Shown piece by piece: positions 43,639 through 55,526 of a stretch of DNA of 64,000 nucleotides. The stretch is from Zygaena filipendulae (taxonomy: Eukaryota; Arthropoda; Insecta; Lepidoptera; Zygaenidae). The notes beneath the pieces were generated by a model. It worked only from the letters and a program-made list of their open reading frames with translations. It made no database searches and was not told the origin of the DNA. The stretch lies in assembly GCA_907165275.2 (NCBI GenBank), contig CAJRBF020000005.1:620001-684000 (forward strand), written 5' to 3'. Position 1 is the first letter of the stretch. The number at the start of each line of letters is the position of its first letter. The position numbers and the translations under genes are program-made.

Positions 43639-44406
43639 ATGTCATCAAACTTTATTCCTGTACAAGATTTTCAAGACATCGAGTATTCAAAATATACAGA
43701 TCTACAAACTTGGTACGATTCGGTAAATAAACATGCAACTCAGCTACAAATTATACACTTAAACGTCTGTTCATTAAGAAAGCACTTTAATGAATTGTTA
43801 GTTCTATTAAAAGAATGCCTACACAACCTAGACGTAATATGTTTAACGGAAATTAATATAAAAAAGGAAGAGAGATATAGATATAAAATAGATGGCTTCA
43901 TTATGCATACATGGACTAGAGAGACAAGAAGAGGTGGGGGGGTTTTAATTTACGTAAGAAATGAAATTACGTTTATACCGCAGGAGTTATACGTGACAGA
44001 ATGCGAGTTACTAGCGGGTGAGTTACAGACAGATCACTACAGTACGAGTATATATGTAGTATACAGGCCGCCTAATACAAACAAGGCGAGCTTTATTACG
44101 GAATTAAGTAATGTATTAAGCAAAGTGCCTAAAAGGCACAATTTAATTTTGATTGGAGACATAAACATCAACATCTTGGAGCAGGAGATAGAGGCAGCCT
44201 CCGATAGGTACTTAAATACGTTGAGTGAATTTGGACTTCAGTGTGGTTTGCGGGATGTTACGCGCGAGTGTGTGACTGCGGAACGCCGAGTGGCGACATG
44301 CATCGACCACGTCTTTATGCGTAATAGTAAGGCAACTGTACATAGGACGTATACCTACAGTGACATCAAAGGTCGCCGACCATTACGTAATCGGACTGTC
44401 GGTTGA
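43639..44406 (+). pseudogene. LINE ORF2, endonuclease part (frameshifted)
   Basis: An apurinic-type endonuclease: IIHLNVCSLRKHFNEL, VICLTEINIK, RRGGGVLIYVR, VYRPPN, LILIGDININIL and CIDHVFMR. The closing S-DHY motif falls in the next frame (44360-46606), so a frame change near 44370-44390 separates endonuclease from RT. Otherwise the ORF is intact. Confidence 0.85.
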
Positions 44407-46606
44407 TTTGGATAAAGGGGTAAGGAACTCTGACATGAGGACATTTTATAATAACAAAATGATTTATAAAAAGTTACAGACTATCAAATGGTCGGAATTA
44501 TTGTATCTGGAAGATCCTTTAGAAATATATAGTAGTATTGTGAATACTTTTCAAAGTATTTATAGAACATGTACCTTTCAGCGCACTGTCAATGATAAAC
44601 GAGAAACGCAGTTATGGGTCAACAAATATTTACAACACCTGATCGAAAGAAAAGATATACTTTTCAGGAAATGGAAATCGCAACCAAAAAATATCAATTA
44701 TAGACTAGAGTACACAAGACATAGAAATTATACAAATAAAATTATAAATCGTGCAAAAAATAACGACCGAAAAAAGAGCTTAAAAAATTGCAATGGGGAT
44801 ATGCGTAAAATATGGAGTAACGTAAACAACTGGCTAGGAAAGAATAAGTTATCAGTAGATAGTGTAGTTGAGAGGTACATGTTGAAAACGAAAACCAAAT
44901 CAGATGTTTGTGATGGTTTTTGTAATACTTTTACTAAGGAGATAGAGGACATTAAAAATCAGCATCAGTGTCGGGATCTGTTCTTAGAACGAAGTTCATA
45001 TGTAGCAAACAGTAGTGTGAGTTTTAGATTTAAGAAAGTGTTACCAGATAAGGTTATAAAAGTTATAAATGACATGAGCTGTAGTAAGTCATCGGGATCA
45101 GACGGTATCAGAGTAAGGGACTTAAAGGAAATCAAAAATGAAATAGCACCAGTGATTGCAAATTTTATTAATCTATGTGTTAAAAAAGGTGTCTATCCTG
45201 ATGAGTTAAAACTAGCCATTATAAGACCTATATACAAGCAGGGCAATCACAATGAATTCACAAATTACAGACCAATCGCTATTTTAAATGTAATAAATAA
45301 AATTGTTGAAAAAATTATAGTTAGTCAAATTACAGTCTTCATGGAAAATAACAACATTATAAATGATGTTCAGCATGGCTTTCGACCTAACAGAAGCACG
45401 GCTACAATCTTGTCTGATTTTGTTGATAACGTAAATAACTCGCTAAATGAACAAAAAACTGTATTTGTCATATTTATTGACTTTAAAAAAGCGTTCGATA
45501 CACTAGATCATGATGGGTTATTGCAGTCAATGTGTGAGTGTGGTATAAGAGGACCAATGAATTCATGGTTTAAGGAATATCTAAGTGACAGGAAACTAAA
45601 AGTTAGTGTTTGTGGGACCGAAAGTGAGAAAGGTAATATCAAGTTTGGAGTTCCAACTGGGTCAGTGTATGGTCCTGCTGGATATTTAATGCATGTCAAT
45701 AGCATGCCTAATGTAATAAAAAAATGTAAGTCATATATGTACGCTGATGACACATGTATTCTATATAGTGACACGAACCAAAACACAATCCAAAATGCAA
45801 TACAGGAGGATTTTGATAATGTTGTTCGGTGGGCTCATGATAATGGAATCATTATTAACATTAGCAAAACAAAATGTCTGCCTATACTCTCACCCTATAG
45901 TAAAAATAAAACAATTAAAATTCAAATAAAGGGACACACATATGATTGTTTACATAACAATAGGAATAACTGTAACTGTCTAAATCTTGAATCGGTGTCC
46001 TCCTATAAATACCTGGGTTTAACTGTTGATGATAAATTTAGCTGGATTTATCATGTGAGTTCAGTTTGTAATAAATTAAGGTCAATACTGTGTAAATTAA
46101 AAGATTTGAAATTTGTGGTTAGTAGGAGTATTATGTATGTACTGTATCATGCTCTGGCTGATGCAGTAATTTCATATGGGTTGGGTGCGTATGGTCTCAC
46201 ATTTCCTGTACATTTAAATAAGATTAAATCCTTGCAAATAAGAATACTTAAACTTCTAGTTGATAAAAATTTAAAAAACTCTCTTAAAAATGAATATGAA
46301 AAACTTTTTAAAATATGTAAAGTACTGCCAGTAGAGTTAAAGGTAAAAATGAGTATAATGGCTGAACAATTTAACAATAATAAAAACATCCAGGAAAGAG
46401 AGTATACGTACGCTACTCGCTTGTCTAAAAAATCAAAATCAAAATTAGCTGTACCTAAAGTAAAAAACTATTATGGCAAACGTACTAGGCGCTGGTTAAC
46501 GCCTGTACTCCTTAATGAGCTGCCCTATGATATTTTAAAAAACGTTAAAAGTAAAAATCACTTAAAAATTACATTAAGAAAACACTATTTATCTCTATGT
46601 CCATGA
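44360..46606 (+). pseudogene. LINE ORF2, reverse transcriptase part
   Basis: Starts with ADHYVIGLSVDL (end of the endonuclease), then a linker, then RT: NYRPIAILNVINKIVEKII, HGFRPNRSTAT, VFIDFKKAFDTLDH (seen as IDFKKAFDTLD), GVPTGSVYGP and MYADDTCIL. In the fifth RT motif Thr replaces the usual Gln and Tyr the usual Leu. The C-terminal part is complete, and the stop is followed by a 3' UTR ending in poly(A). The clade is CR1/Jockey-like by motif, without a search. One frameshift makes this copy probably inactive. Confidence 0.88.
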
Positions 46607-47141
46607 AAGGAATGTAAGTAGGTATGAAGCTTCTAAATTCATTAAGTATTATTGAGCTGGCTGTGCCCTGCGGTTTCACCCGCATGGAGGGTTTTTTGTA
46701 CGACAGCTTTTTTTTTCCCGACATCCAATTTCAATGAAACAAAGCTCCAAGCTAAGCATAATCTACCTGTGAATATTGCATGAAAATCGGTTCAGTAAAT
46801 GCGGAGATTATCGTGAACAGACAGACGGACAGACAAAAAGGAATTAAAAAATTCATTTTTTGGGCTTGGTTACTCTTCTTTTATCACCCCTCTCAATTTT
46901 AGGTTAAAAAAAAAAAAAAAAATATTCATTTTATTATATTATAGTATAGACAGATGTATGAAGGAAAATGCTTAATGAAAGTAGCCTATAATTTTATTTA
47001 TATGTAATACAGTGGTCATAATAATATGTAACGTTCCACGAGAACTACTGCCGACAAACTGCTATGCAGTTTGGCAGACTCTTGTAACATGCCATGTATT
47101 TATATTTTTGGTAAATAAAATAAAAAAAAAAAAAAAAAAAA
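46607..47141 (+). other. LINE 3' region with a Helitron-like insert and poly(A) tail
   Basis: A degenerate reverse Helitron-like piece (about 46650-46880, GCTGGCTGTGCCCTGCGG start) interrupts the 3' UTR. A-runs occur at about 46903-46921 and 47121-47143; the second is probably the LINE tail, and element O inserted in it. Confidence 0.55.
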
Positions 47142-47145
47142 AATA

Positions 47146-47593
47146 TGTCGGCGTGAGGGTAGTTTCGTTATCAATAACGTTTCCCGCCGACGTATAGTTG
47201 TCGTAACTCGTTCGTTCCCCCGCTCCACTCCATTGCCCGACTCGTCTTTGTTAGAACTTGATATAAAACGCGGGTATGCGTAAGCCGCGGGTCATTGTTA
47301 CTTTGTGTTCGGTTTAGTGCAGTTATAGTGTCGTATCAGTGTCGTATCAATCTAATAGTGATTACTTGTGCTGTGTCATCTAGTTGTTTCCAGAGGTTTA
47401 CGTAAGTCGGGAGCACGGGCAGTGGAGGTGAGCGTTCATGCATTGTAAAGGGGCCCCATTAAACCTACACCTGAGTCGCAAGTCCCAGGCACTGCTCCGT
47501 GTTCCCTACGGATATCTGGTATGCTGTATTATCTATAACTATGTTGGTGCTATTGCTTATAATAGTTCCATATTCCTATCTTTATTTCCTACA
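47146..47593 (+). repeat. 5' LTR of O
   Basis: Contains a TATA-like GATATAAAACG near 47259 and a tandem GTGTCGTATCA pair, which give a plus-strand promoter orientation. Confidence 0.85.
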
Positions 47594-47609
47594 TCAGAAT
47601 TGGGATATT
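47594..47609 (+). other. candidate primer-binding site of O (internal tRNA-Leu match)
   Basis: TCAGAATTGGGATATT directly after the LTR, nearly the same as TCAGAAGTGGGATT in M. Confidence 0.55.
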
Positions 47610-47930
47610 ACTTGCGTCCACATTTCTGCCATTGAGGTTTCTATGTGCGGTTTCTCTCGGTCAAGTATTATGTTTTACATAAATCCTGACAACGTTGCGA
47701 TTGAATTAGTAAATGGACTCCTAGGAGCAATTAATTATTAGTCTTCGAACTCATAGAAGTAATATCATCGCCTAGACCTACGGGTGTGTAGCTAACGTGA
47801 TTTTGTGATTTCATTTTAAAGTTATCGATACCTTTGTCCATTAAGTTTTGTGATATAATCATATCTACCTAGTTGTTTATAATTTTGTAGCGTACTGCAA
47901 AATTATAACTATTGTTTCTCATCTACCCGA

Positions 47931-50610
47931 TGTAACTTACCCCTCCTCGCGCGACTTCCTCCAATCTACTTCTTACTACGATAATCTCTAATTTGGCCTG
48001 ATTGTCTAGTGGTTAGAACTCTAACTTCGTTGTGTGCAGTAACCTATGATCCTTTTAGGTTGAGATTGAACTATCGTCTTGGTATTTGCATCATAGTTTT
48101 TTGCTTGGTTAAGTTTATAGCTAAGATTCTAAAGTTAATACATGAACGATCTCTAATTTATGCTTAGCGAATACACGGACGGTTTTAGATTAGTACACGG
48201 ACGAATCCCTATTTTTATTGCTTTCGTGCTACCTCTTTCCTAACTTTAGGTGGATGATCTATTTTTAATCTATTTATGTGGATGATCTAGTTTTGTTTGT
48301 TTGTGACGACCTGCCTCCCTAACATTATATCGATGCCCTATTTTATTAGTTTGTTTTCCGGCCTAATCTATTGGCTTGTAGGCTAAGTTTGAATAATCTT
48401 GACCCTTATGTTTGTCTATCCCTACAGTCTGTTTTAGGTTGTGTCTGTCGGTCTAACCCCGGTCAACATCTCGTCAAAAGCTACCATTCCTGGCTCAGAT
48501 GGCTCAGACATTGCCAGGACGCATAAATATATTTAATAAACCACCCAGACGATTCTATTCCAAGGTCGACCAGATTTTGTCCCCTCAGCATGACGCAAGC
48601 ATTGGCCACAGGAACCTCAAGTACTACGTGAAATGATTGTTGGCACTGCAACCAATCCCGACGTCAAACCGAAGGTAAGGCTTCCAGTTAATACATAAGT
48701 ATTCGCCGGAAGGTGGTATAGCCCCTCCTGCGCTATTCCACGGTGATGACCATCCAGCACAATGCCTTCGTCACCTCCCCCAACCTGTTTCACAAGGTAG
48801 AGGATCATTCTAGATGGTTACATCTAAGATCATTCACCAGCGTCCGTTTCAGGAATCCAGTGAGGAGACTGTACGTCCCCAGTCCGAAGACTACCGCCGC
48901 GTTGGAGCCATGGTGAGCCCTTGAATATGTGCCAGCCCGAAGACCAGGGTTGGGTGGGACCACCACAAACCAAACCCCAGCACAGTGATCCAAAATTGTA
49001 TGTGTGTGTTATCGGAGACCAATCTCTCCCTGGAACCTGGAACTTCAGCTGATGAACTCTCTGTCATACTGCAAGCAGTGAGGCCGTAGCCTAGCCGTAG
49101 CTGTAGAGTTGAATGGCTCTCTTTCCCCTGTGAACCCACTCGGGCATCCAACTCGTTCTGCCACATCAGAACATTGGCAAGCACATCGTGTTGAAAAACA
49201 CAAAGGTTGCCGAGAATCTAGCGTCAGCGACGAGGTCGCCAACAGCCGATCCTCCAGCCTCTGCACAACGGTCTCGATCGCAAAGCGCAGGGACCTACGT
49301 AAGCATACATGTGGTTGCGAGTCACAGTAGCTCCAGTCTGTCTCCGCAGCCAGCAATCGAGCCACAGAGCGCATTGGCCCATCGATAATATTTGTAATAA
49401 AAAGAAAGGTAAAACAGAAAGAAGAGCGAACAACCCTTCCCTGGTGTAGGAGAGGGCCGGCATCTCCAGTCAGCCGCATCGGTGATATGTAGATTGAATA
49501 ACACGGAAGGCGTTGTTATTCAAGGTAAGGTACAAGGCGCACAACGAAACTCGTCACGGCGCAGATGACTCAAGGCGCGGATTTTTACCCATCTACGCCA
49601 TCATACGCTCGCGACGTGCAATGTCCAACCGTTCAAGATTAGAGTTCCGTTTGCTTCGAGTCTATTTGGTACTGTGATTTGAAGATCCTTCCTCGTGACT
49701 AATGTTTTTAGGTCTACGCTCGAGATATCCTAACGGACGTCAAGTGCACTGACAGACCTTCGCACAAAAACATTAAACCACTCTGCGCTATCGCTTGCTC
49801 AACAAGACTATTCGTAACGAACCGTCTTTTGTAATGATAAAATCAATACAAATATTCTACTCAAAGCATCTCGTTCACGAAGCACATCGGCCCACATACG
49901 CTTTCATGCGACCACCAAGTATCACAATCGCGCATGCTCGCCTCTGCACAACGCAATCAGGACACAATGCGTAATGACGAAACTTTCAGGTCGCGTGTAC
50001 GAATCCTTGCACAAACCGATAAATCGTTCTGCGCGCAGACCGCTCGACCACGACGTACTTTGCATGAATATTATTTATTAAAAAATTTGTATGAGAAAAT
50101 AAATTTTATGTTTGATAAATGTGCAATAATATTATATTTATTGTCCCTTAGACGTTCCCTCCCCAGCGCATTCGTTTATTATTACACTATTATCAATTTA
50201 CTTTCCCAACAAACTTTTGTCGTCAGGACATTTTTTTACCTCCGTATTCCCCGTAGATATACGGCCCGTGGATACTGGCGGTGCGTTCGGCCCTGTATTC
50301 CGAGACGCCTGCATGGGGGGATTCGCGTTTTCTAACTTGCTCCTATACTCTCGAAATTCAATATACATTTGGTATTCCCTAATACAAGCACTTTCCTTCA
50401 TATAATATTTTGTCCTAACTTCTTTAGTTTTGGAGTTATTATTGATAAACGTACTAAAACTTGTTTTCGATGTTATTTGAACCGCAATGTCCTCTAATAT
50501 GTTTTAAATGTAATTTTATAGGTGTATTTTATTATCTTCTGTACTTTAATAATTATTTAAGATTTTAATTATAACCAAAAAAATTTTGTAGGACCTTATG
50601 GGTCGTCACA
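47931..50610 (-). repeat. 3' LTR of H2
   Basis: 2680 bp. TGTAAC...GTCACA on the plus strand. It shares with the H1 LTR the tRNA-like segment, a CACGGTGATG...CACAAGGTAGAGGAT block (about 48730-48810) and GTGGATACTGGCGGTGCGTTC (about 50268-50288). Confidence 0.9.
47996..48073 (+). other. tRNA-His-like segment in U5 of the H2 3' LTR
   Basis: Contains GCCTGATTGTCTAGTGGTTAG, CGTTGTG, GTAACC and AGGTTGAGATT in tRNA order; GTCTAGTGGTTAG is a 13-base exact match to the D-arm of tRNA-His. A short insertion lies before the anticodon arm and the T-arm is shifted. Confidence 0.7.
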
Positions 50611-50625
50611 ATCCCCCCCCAAAGT
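50611..50625 (-). other. polypurine tract of H2
   Basis: Minus strand AACTTTGGGGGGGGAT, next to the 3' LTR, as in H1. Confidence 0.85.
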
Positions 50626-51079
50626 TTAATGGAACACTGTGGAATTTAACTTTCAATCTCCTAACGCCGCCTAAGTGTGTTATAAATTTATTTTGGTTTT
50701 TGGGAAACGACCGCCCCAACACCCCTCCAACCACATTCACTGGTAACCAATACAACACTGAAACGCATTAACCGATCTCTGAACGTTGTTATCTCTAAAT
50801 TGATATTTTTATTTTATTTCGTTGAACGAAAAAATTCTGATGACGTTATTTAACCGCAAGTTGTTAGTATTAAATTTCGAATTATACTGATACGCCAATT
50901 GAATGTGATTGAGTCATTTCTCCCTGACCCAATTTATTTAATCAAAATAAATTTACAATTACATTATTATTTTAGGTTACATAAGTTGTTTAGTTATATT
51001 AATCTAAATCACATAAGTTGTTAATATCTTATACCTAACTTACATTAGTTTGACATTTATTAGTTACTAACACTTTTAT

Positions 51080-53280
51080 TTATTTATAGTATTTATATAA
51101 ATGAATCGCGTTATAATTTCCTTTCAAGGTTCCGGTGTTTACGTCGTGTAACGTGTATACATTATTAAAAGGCACCGCAGCCACTACATAAGGACCCTCA
51201 TATAGAAACTCAAACTTTTTGGTCTCTTTCCTATCCTTAACAGACCTATTGTCTTTCCGAATTTTTACCAAGTCTTCTACTTGAAACAAAATTAATCTGT
51301 GTTTTCTGTCGTATTTCGAGCGACGCATTAAGCTTGCATTTTTCAGATTTTCCCGAACTAAATTTCTAACACGTTCTAAATTCAAAGGTTCTCTTTCGAG
51401 TTTAAGTTTATCGTCGAATGAAATTTTATTCGATTCGCCGTACATAATTTCACACGGTGTGAAGCCTGTACTATCGTGATGACTATTATTATATAATTCC
51501 TCCAAGGCTGGCAAGATAGTTGGCCAAGACTTATGATTCGCGCGACAATAAGTCCTGAACAACCTACCCAACTCCTTGTTTACTCGCTCTACGGTGTTAG
51601 GTCTAGGATTTCTTACAGTCGTATAAATTGGTTTACAACCTAACGCCCTTACACCCCCTTTCCAAACTATAGTAATAAATTGTTTTCCATTATCCGTCAT
51701 AATGGCTTTTGGTTTGATTATTTCCGTAAAATGTTTAAATTTAGTTAAAACGCTTTTCCCGGTTGCATTTTTCAATGAATACATTTTAATAAACTTACTA
51801 AACGAATCTTGAAACACTATTATAAATCTGGCCCCGAGATTACCCGCTGGTAATGGCCCATAAAGATCCGCCATAACTATATCTCCTATGTCCCTAGACA
51901 ATATTGATTGACACGGCCCTACATATTTTATATTTTCGCTCTTCGACATTTGACAAATATGACAAACCTTAACCCTCTTCCTAACATCTTTGGTAAGCGA
52001 ACCCCAGTAAAATCTATCTCTAATGTATTTAATTATTTTATAAGCACCTTGATGACCCATCTCAAGGTGCACCTGATCAATTACATCATTAACTAAGCTT
52101 CTTGGGAGGTACACGACTTCCTTGCGCGTTTCTACTGAATCATAATACAAGATATTATCCCGCAATTTGCAACGTAAAGCAATTCTATCAGATCTACACT
52201 GCGCAACACTTATACGTCCTAAACGTTCTCTAATATTTTTAATTTCGTTGTCTAATGACTGCAACTCCGATAATTTATTTAATTTTTCCTCGAGCTCAAC
52301 GTTGTCCGCGCTCTCCACGTATAGTATCTCGAAACATTTTTCCCTATCCTCTTGTATTTGTTTACCGGCAGGAAGATACCTTGACAATATGTCTGCAACC
52401 AAATTTTGTCTGCCCGATATGTGTTCCACCGTGTAATCGAATTGTTCTAAATATAATATCCAACGCTTAACCCTACTGTTATACAACTTCCAGTTTTTAA
52501 TAAATGTTAACGCCTTATGATCTGTTTTGATCGTAAATTTTGCTCCCCGTAAATACGTTTCGAACTTTTTAATACTAAAAACTATAAACAATACTAAAAA
52601 AAACTCTTGTTCTGTAACTGTCCAATTTAATTCCGGCCCCATCAACGTTCTACTGTGATACCCTAATACTTTCATTTCATTTTTGTCATCTAACTGATAG
52701 AGTACCCCAGCTAACCCTATGCCTGAGCTATCTGTTTGCAAATAATATGGTTTATTAAAATCTGGATGATGTAACATTACCGTCTGTATGAATCTAGTTT
52801 TTAATAATTCGAACGCCCTCTGTTCCTCACTACCCCATTTCCACGCCTGAAGCTTCTTTAATAACTTACATAACGGTAAGATTAATATACTATAATCACG
52901 AATAAATCTACGATAGAAATTGCAAAGTCCTAAGAACGCGCGTAATTGTTTTAGCTTTTTAGGTTGCGGAAAATCTCTAATACTCTTCAATTTATCTGGG
53001 TCCGTGCGAATACCATCCGTTGTTATTATAAATCCTAGCATTTTTATCTCTTTGCAGATAAACTCGCATTTTTGTAAATTACAAGTCATACCTGCCTTAT
53101 GTTGTTTTCCGAGAACTATTTGTATGTGTTCGAAATGCAACTCTAAGGATCCTGTTGTTATGATCGCGAGATCATCTAAATAGTTGACGCAAAACTCTCT
53201 AACTTCCGGTCCTAATATTTTATCCATTGCCCGACTAAAACTACCTACTGACGTTTTTAAACCTTGTGGAAGAACGTTAT
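51080..53280 (-). pseudogene. H2 Pol, C-terminal part (late RT, RNase H, integrase)
   Basis: From the hAT insertion site the frame runs to 51080 without a stop. It contains YLDD near 53180, RNase H (LQTDSSGIGLAG, TDHKALTF), the integrase HHCC (MGHQGAYK, CHICQMSK) and the triad (MADLYGPLP, IMTDNGKQF, NTVERVNKEL). Compared with H1, three extra codons lie in RNase H near 52580, in an A/T-rich repeat. The longest ATG frame inside starts at 53227 but that Met is internal RT sequence, not a true start. Confidence 0.88.
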
Positions 53281-53288
53281 AAACATAC
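53281..53288. repeat. 8-bp target duplication of the hAT-type element
   Basis: AAACATAC, repeated exactly at 54272-54279 after the other end. Confidence 0.92.
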
Positions 53289-54271
53289 CAGTGGCGAAGG
53301 GTGAAATATTGAGAGAGGTAACCCGGAACAAAAAAAATGCTACCTAATCCGGGTGAGTCCTTACCGAAAAACTGTGATTGGTATCCTGGTATAGTATTGT
53401 ATGATGACAGATGTATCTTTAGTCCACTTTAATTATACGTGTAAGCACTCGTAACGCAGGTATACCTAATGCAAATCTACTTTAAATACTTAATTTCTAC
53501 ATATTAAACTATCTACTCACCGGCGAAATACCTACCTATTTACAACGTACGTCTACGTTTTCACTATCACTACAAACAACACAAATAAAAAAGTCCAATT
53601 ACAATACAATACTAATCACTATTTTACACCAAGAAATAAATTGTAATTCATGAAACTAACTCATAACTTCAAATATTAATTTTAGAATTTATGCAATGAT
53701 GGTCAATAATGCAGGTGCATTATGCAATTTCGTCAAATTGTCTGTTGTCAGTCGTGTCAACAGTCAAAACAAATGTCCGATTCGTTACGAGTTTCTACGA
53801 GCGATAGCGATGCAAGCATGTCGTAAACGGAGAATGAAAGCATGTATTCCTCCATCTCGCTCACGCGCACGCATTTTATCAGTATAACTCGATTTTCGTC
53901 GGCTTTCCAGAGTTGTACTGGGGTTTGAAGTGACCTTGAGATGTGACGTCATTCATGACGTTTATTTGTATAGAAGTTTAACTGCCAACAAGCCGATCGT
54001 GCCTGCGAGTTACTATAAAGCAACGCGTTGGTAAACGTTGAAGAGCAAGTATTGTTGACTTAATGTGTGGGCGTTTTGTAATGTTTTAAGTATTTTATTT
54101 GTTTTTATTTAATGTTACTCTGTTTTTAAAATGGTGTAAGCGTTTTGTAATGATTCCCTACTTTTAAAATTACTGATTATGCCATTTCTCAATTACGGTA
54201 GAGAGTGGTTACGTTCCAAACTTTTGAAGGGAAGCCGGTGGGAATCGGGTTATATGGTATCTTCGCCACTG
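53289..54271. mobile_element. non-autonomous hAT-type DNA transposon inside the H2 RT
   Basis: 983 bp with 11-bp terminal inverted repeats CAGTGGCGAAG...CTTCGCCACTG and an 8-bp target duplication, the hallmark of hAT. No transposase frame is present, so it moves only with help from another copy. It splits the RT between a TFNGRSY-like motif and the downstream VLPQG motif. Confidence 0.93.
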
Positions 54272-54279
54272 AAACATAC

Positions 54280-55526
54280 GATCTACCATTAAATGTGAAT
54301 CCGGTGTACTTCCTACTCTCTCTACTTATCGGTATTTGGAAATAAGCGTTATTTAAATCTATTGTTGTTATGTATTTAGCACCGTGAAAGGAATTTAATA
54401 CGTTTAACTGCATCGGAGGTTTCTCGGTTTCGCCTATCACCTTCTTGTTTATGCCTCGCGCGTCTAGCAGTACTCTAATTGAACCATCTTTCTTCAACGT
54501 GAAAGTTAAAGGACTGCTATACGGCGTCGACATTCTAGTAATTATACCGGATTTTTCTAACTCATCTAATTTCGTTTGTAATTTTGCCCTATAAGCGTAA
54601 GATATTGGATAAGACCTATTAACTATTGGTATTTCGTCTACCATCTCTATCTTGTGTTCGTAACAATTTGTTCGACCAAGTTGTTCCGAAAACACCGATG
54701 AAAACGATTTTAAAATTTGTTTTAAAGTTATTTTGTTTGTTTCGCTCAAATCACTACCGATTTTTATGTTCGCGAAAATACTTTCGAAGTTTGAAGAATC
54801 GATACTGTTAACCGCGACGATGTTCCTTTGGAACAACTTGAAGAAATACTCTTTAGAGTCCTTAACTATACACATGCCCTTTCGGCCCGCGCTCAAATCT
54901 ATCACAACATTATTTAATTTCAACCAATCAAAACCGAAGATTAATGGACACACTAATTTAGGTATGATTAAAAAGCTAGTCTCTATTATTAAATCATTAA
55001 TTTTAACAGGTAGTAATACCACTTGTTGTATCTTGGAACTTTTTTGACCTAAAACACCCCTTATTTGAATAGCCTTTACTGGCATAACTGGTAAATTTGG
55101 ATTTTTATTTTTAATTTCTACCCATAATTCCTCTGACAAACAAGTGATATCGCTTTCGGTGTCTAGAAGAGCCTCTACCTCAAAGGTAAAAATATTAACT
55201 AAAATTTCGCATCTAACGTTTTCTAACACCTCTACCTCCCTGCGCGTTTCGTTTAATACAGTTTTAACATCTGGTTCCGAGATAACTACACCGTGTTCTA
55301 ACATATTTGGTTTGTTTTGCATATGCTCCACGAAACTATGTTTCATTTCGCTAAATCCGTATCCTAAACCTTCCCTATGAGTTTGTCCCTTTAACGCTAT
55401 TGGTTTATAAAGTCCGTTTAGATTTTTCCCTAGCTTCTCTCCTGGACGCCATCCCATCTTGCGCATTATTTCGTAACCTCGATTCCTTATACCGCTGACT
55501 ACGACCGGAATCCTTTTCGTAGCCAT
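54280..55526 (-). pseudogene. H2 Pol, N-terminal part (G-patch, protease, early RT)
   Basis: Starts MATKRIPVVVSGIRNRG at an ATG that overlaps the Gag stop (TAATG). It has the G-patch (MRKMGWRPGEKLG, GLGYGF), a protease with LLDTESD where H1 and most relatives have DTGSD (Gly to Glu, which should impair the enzyme), FGFDWL, and RT through YSSPLTFTLKKDGSIRV. It ends at the hAT insertion; codons read beyond 54280 belong to the transposon. Confidence 0.88.

Noticed and set aside
49045..49479. 144-codon minus-strand frame in the H2 LTR (also 58069-58503)
   Set aside because: Present twice only through LTR duplication; I could not find a matching frame in the H1 LTR and no motif is visible.
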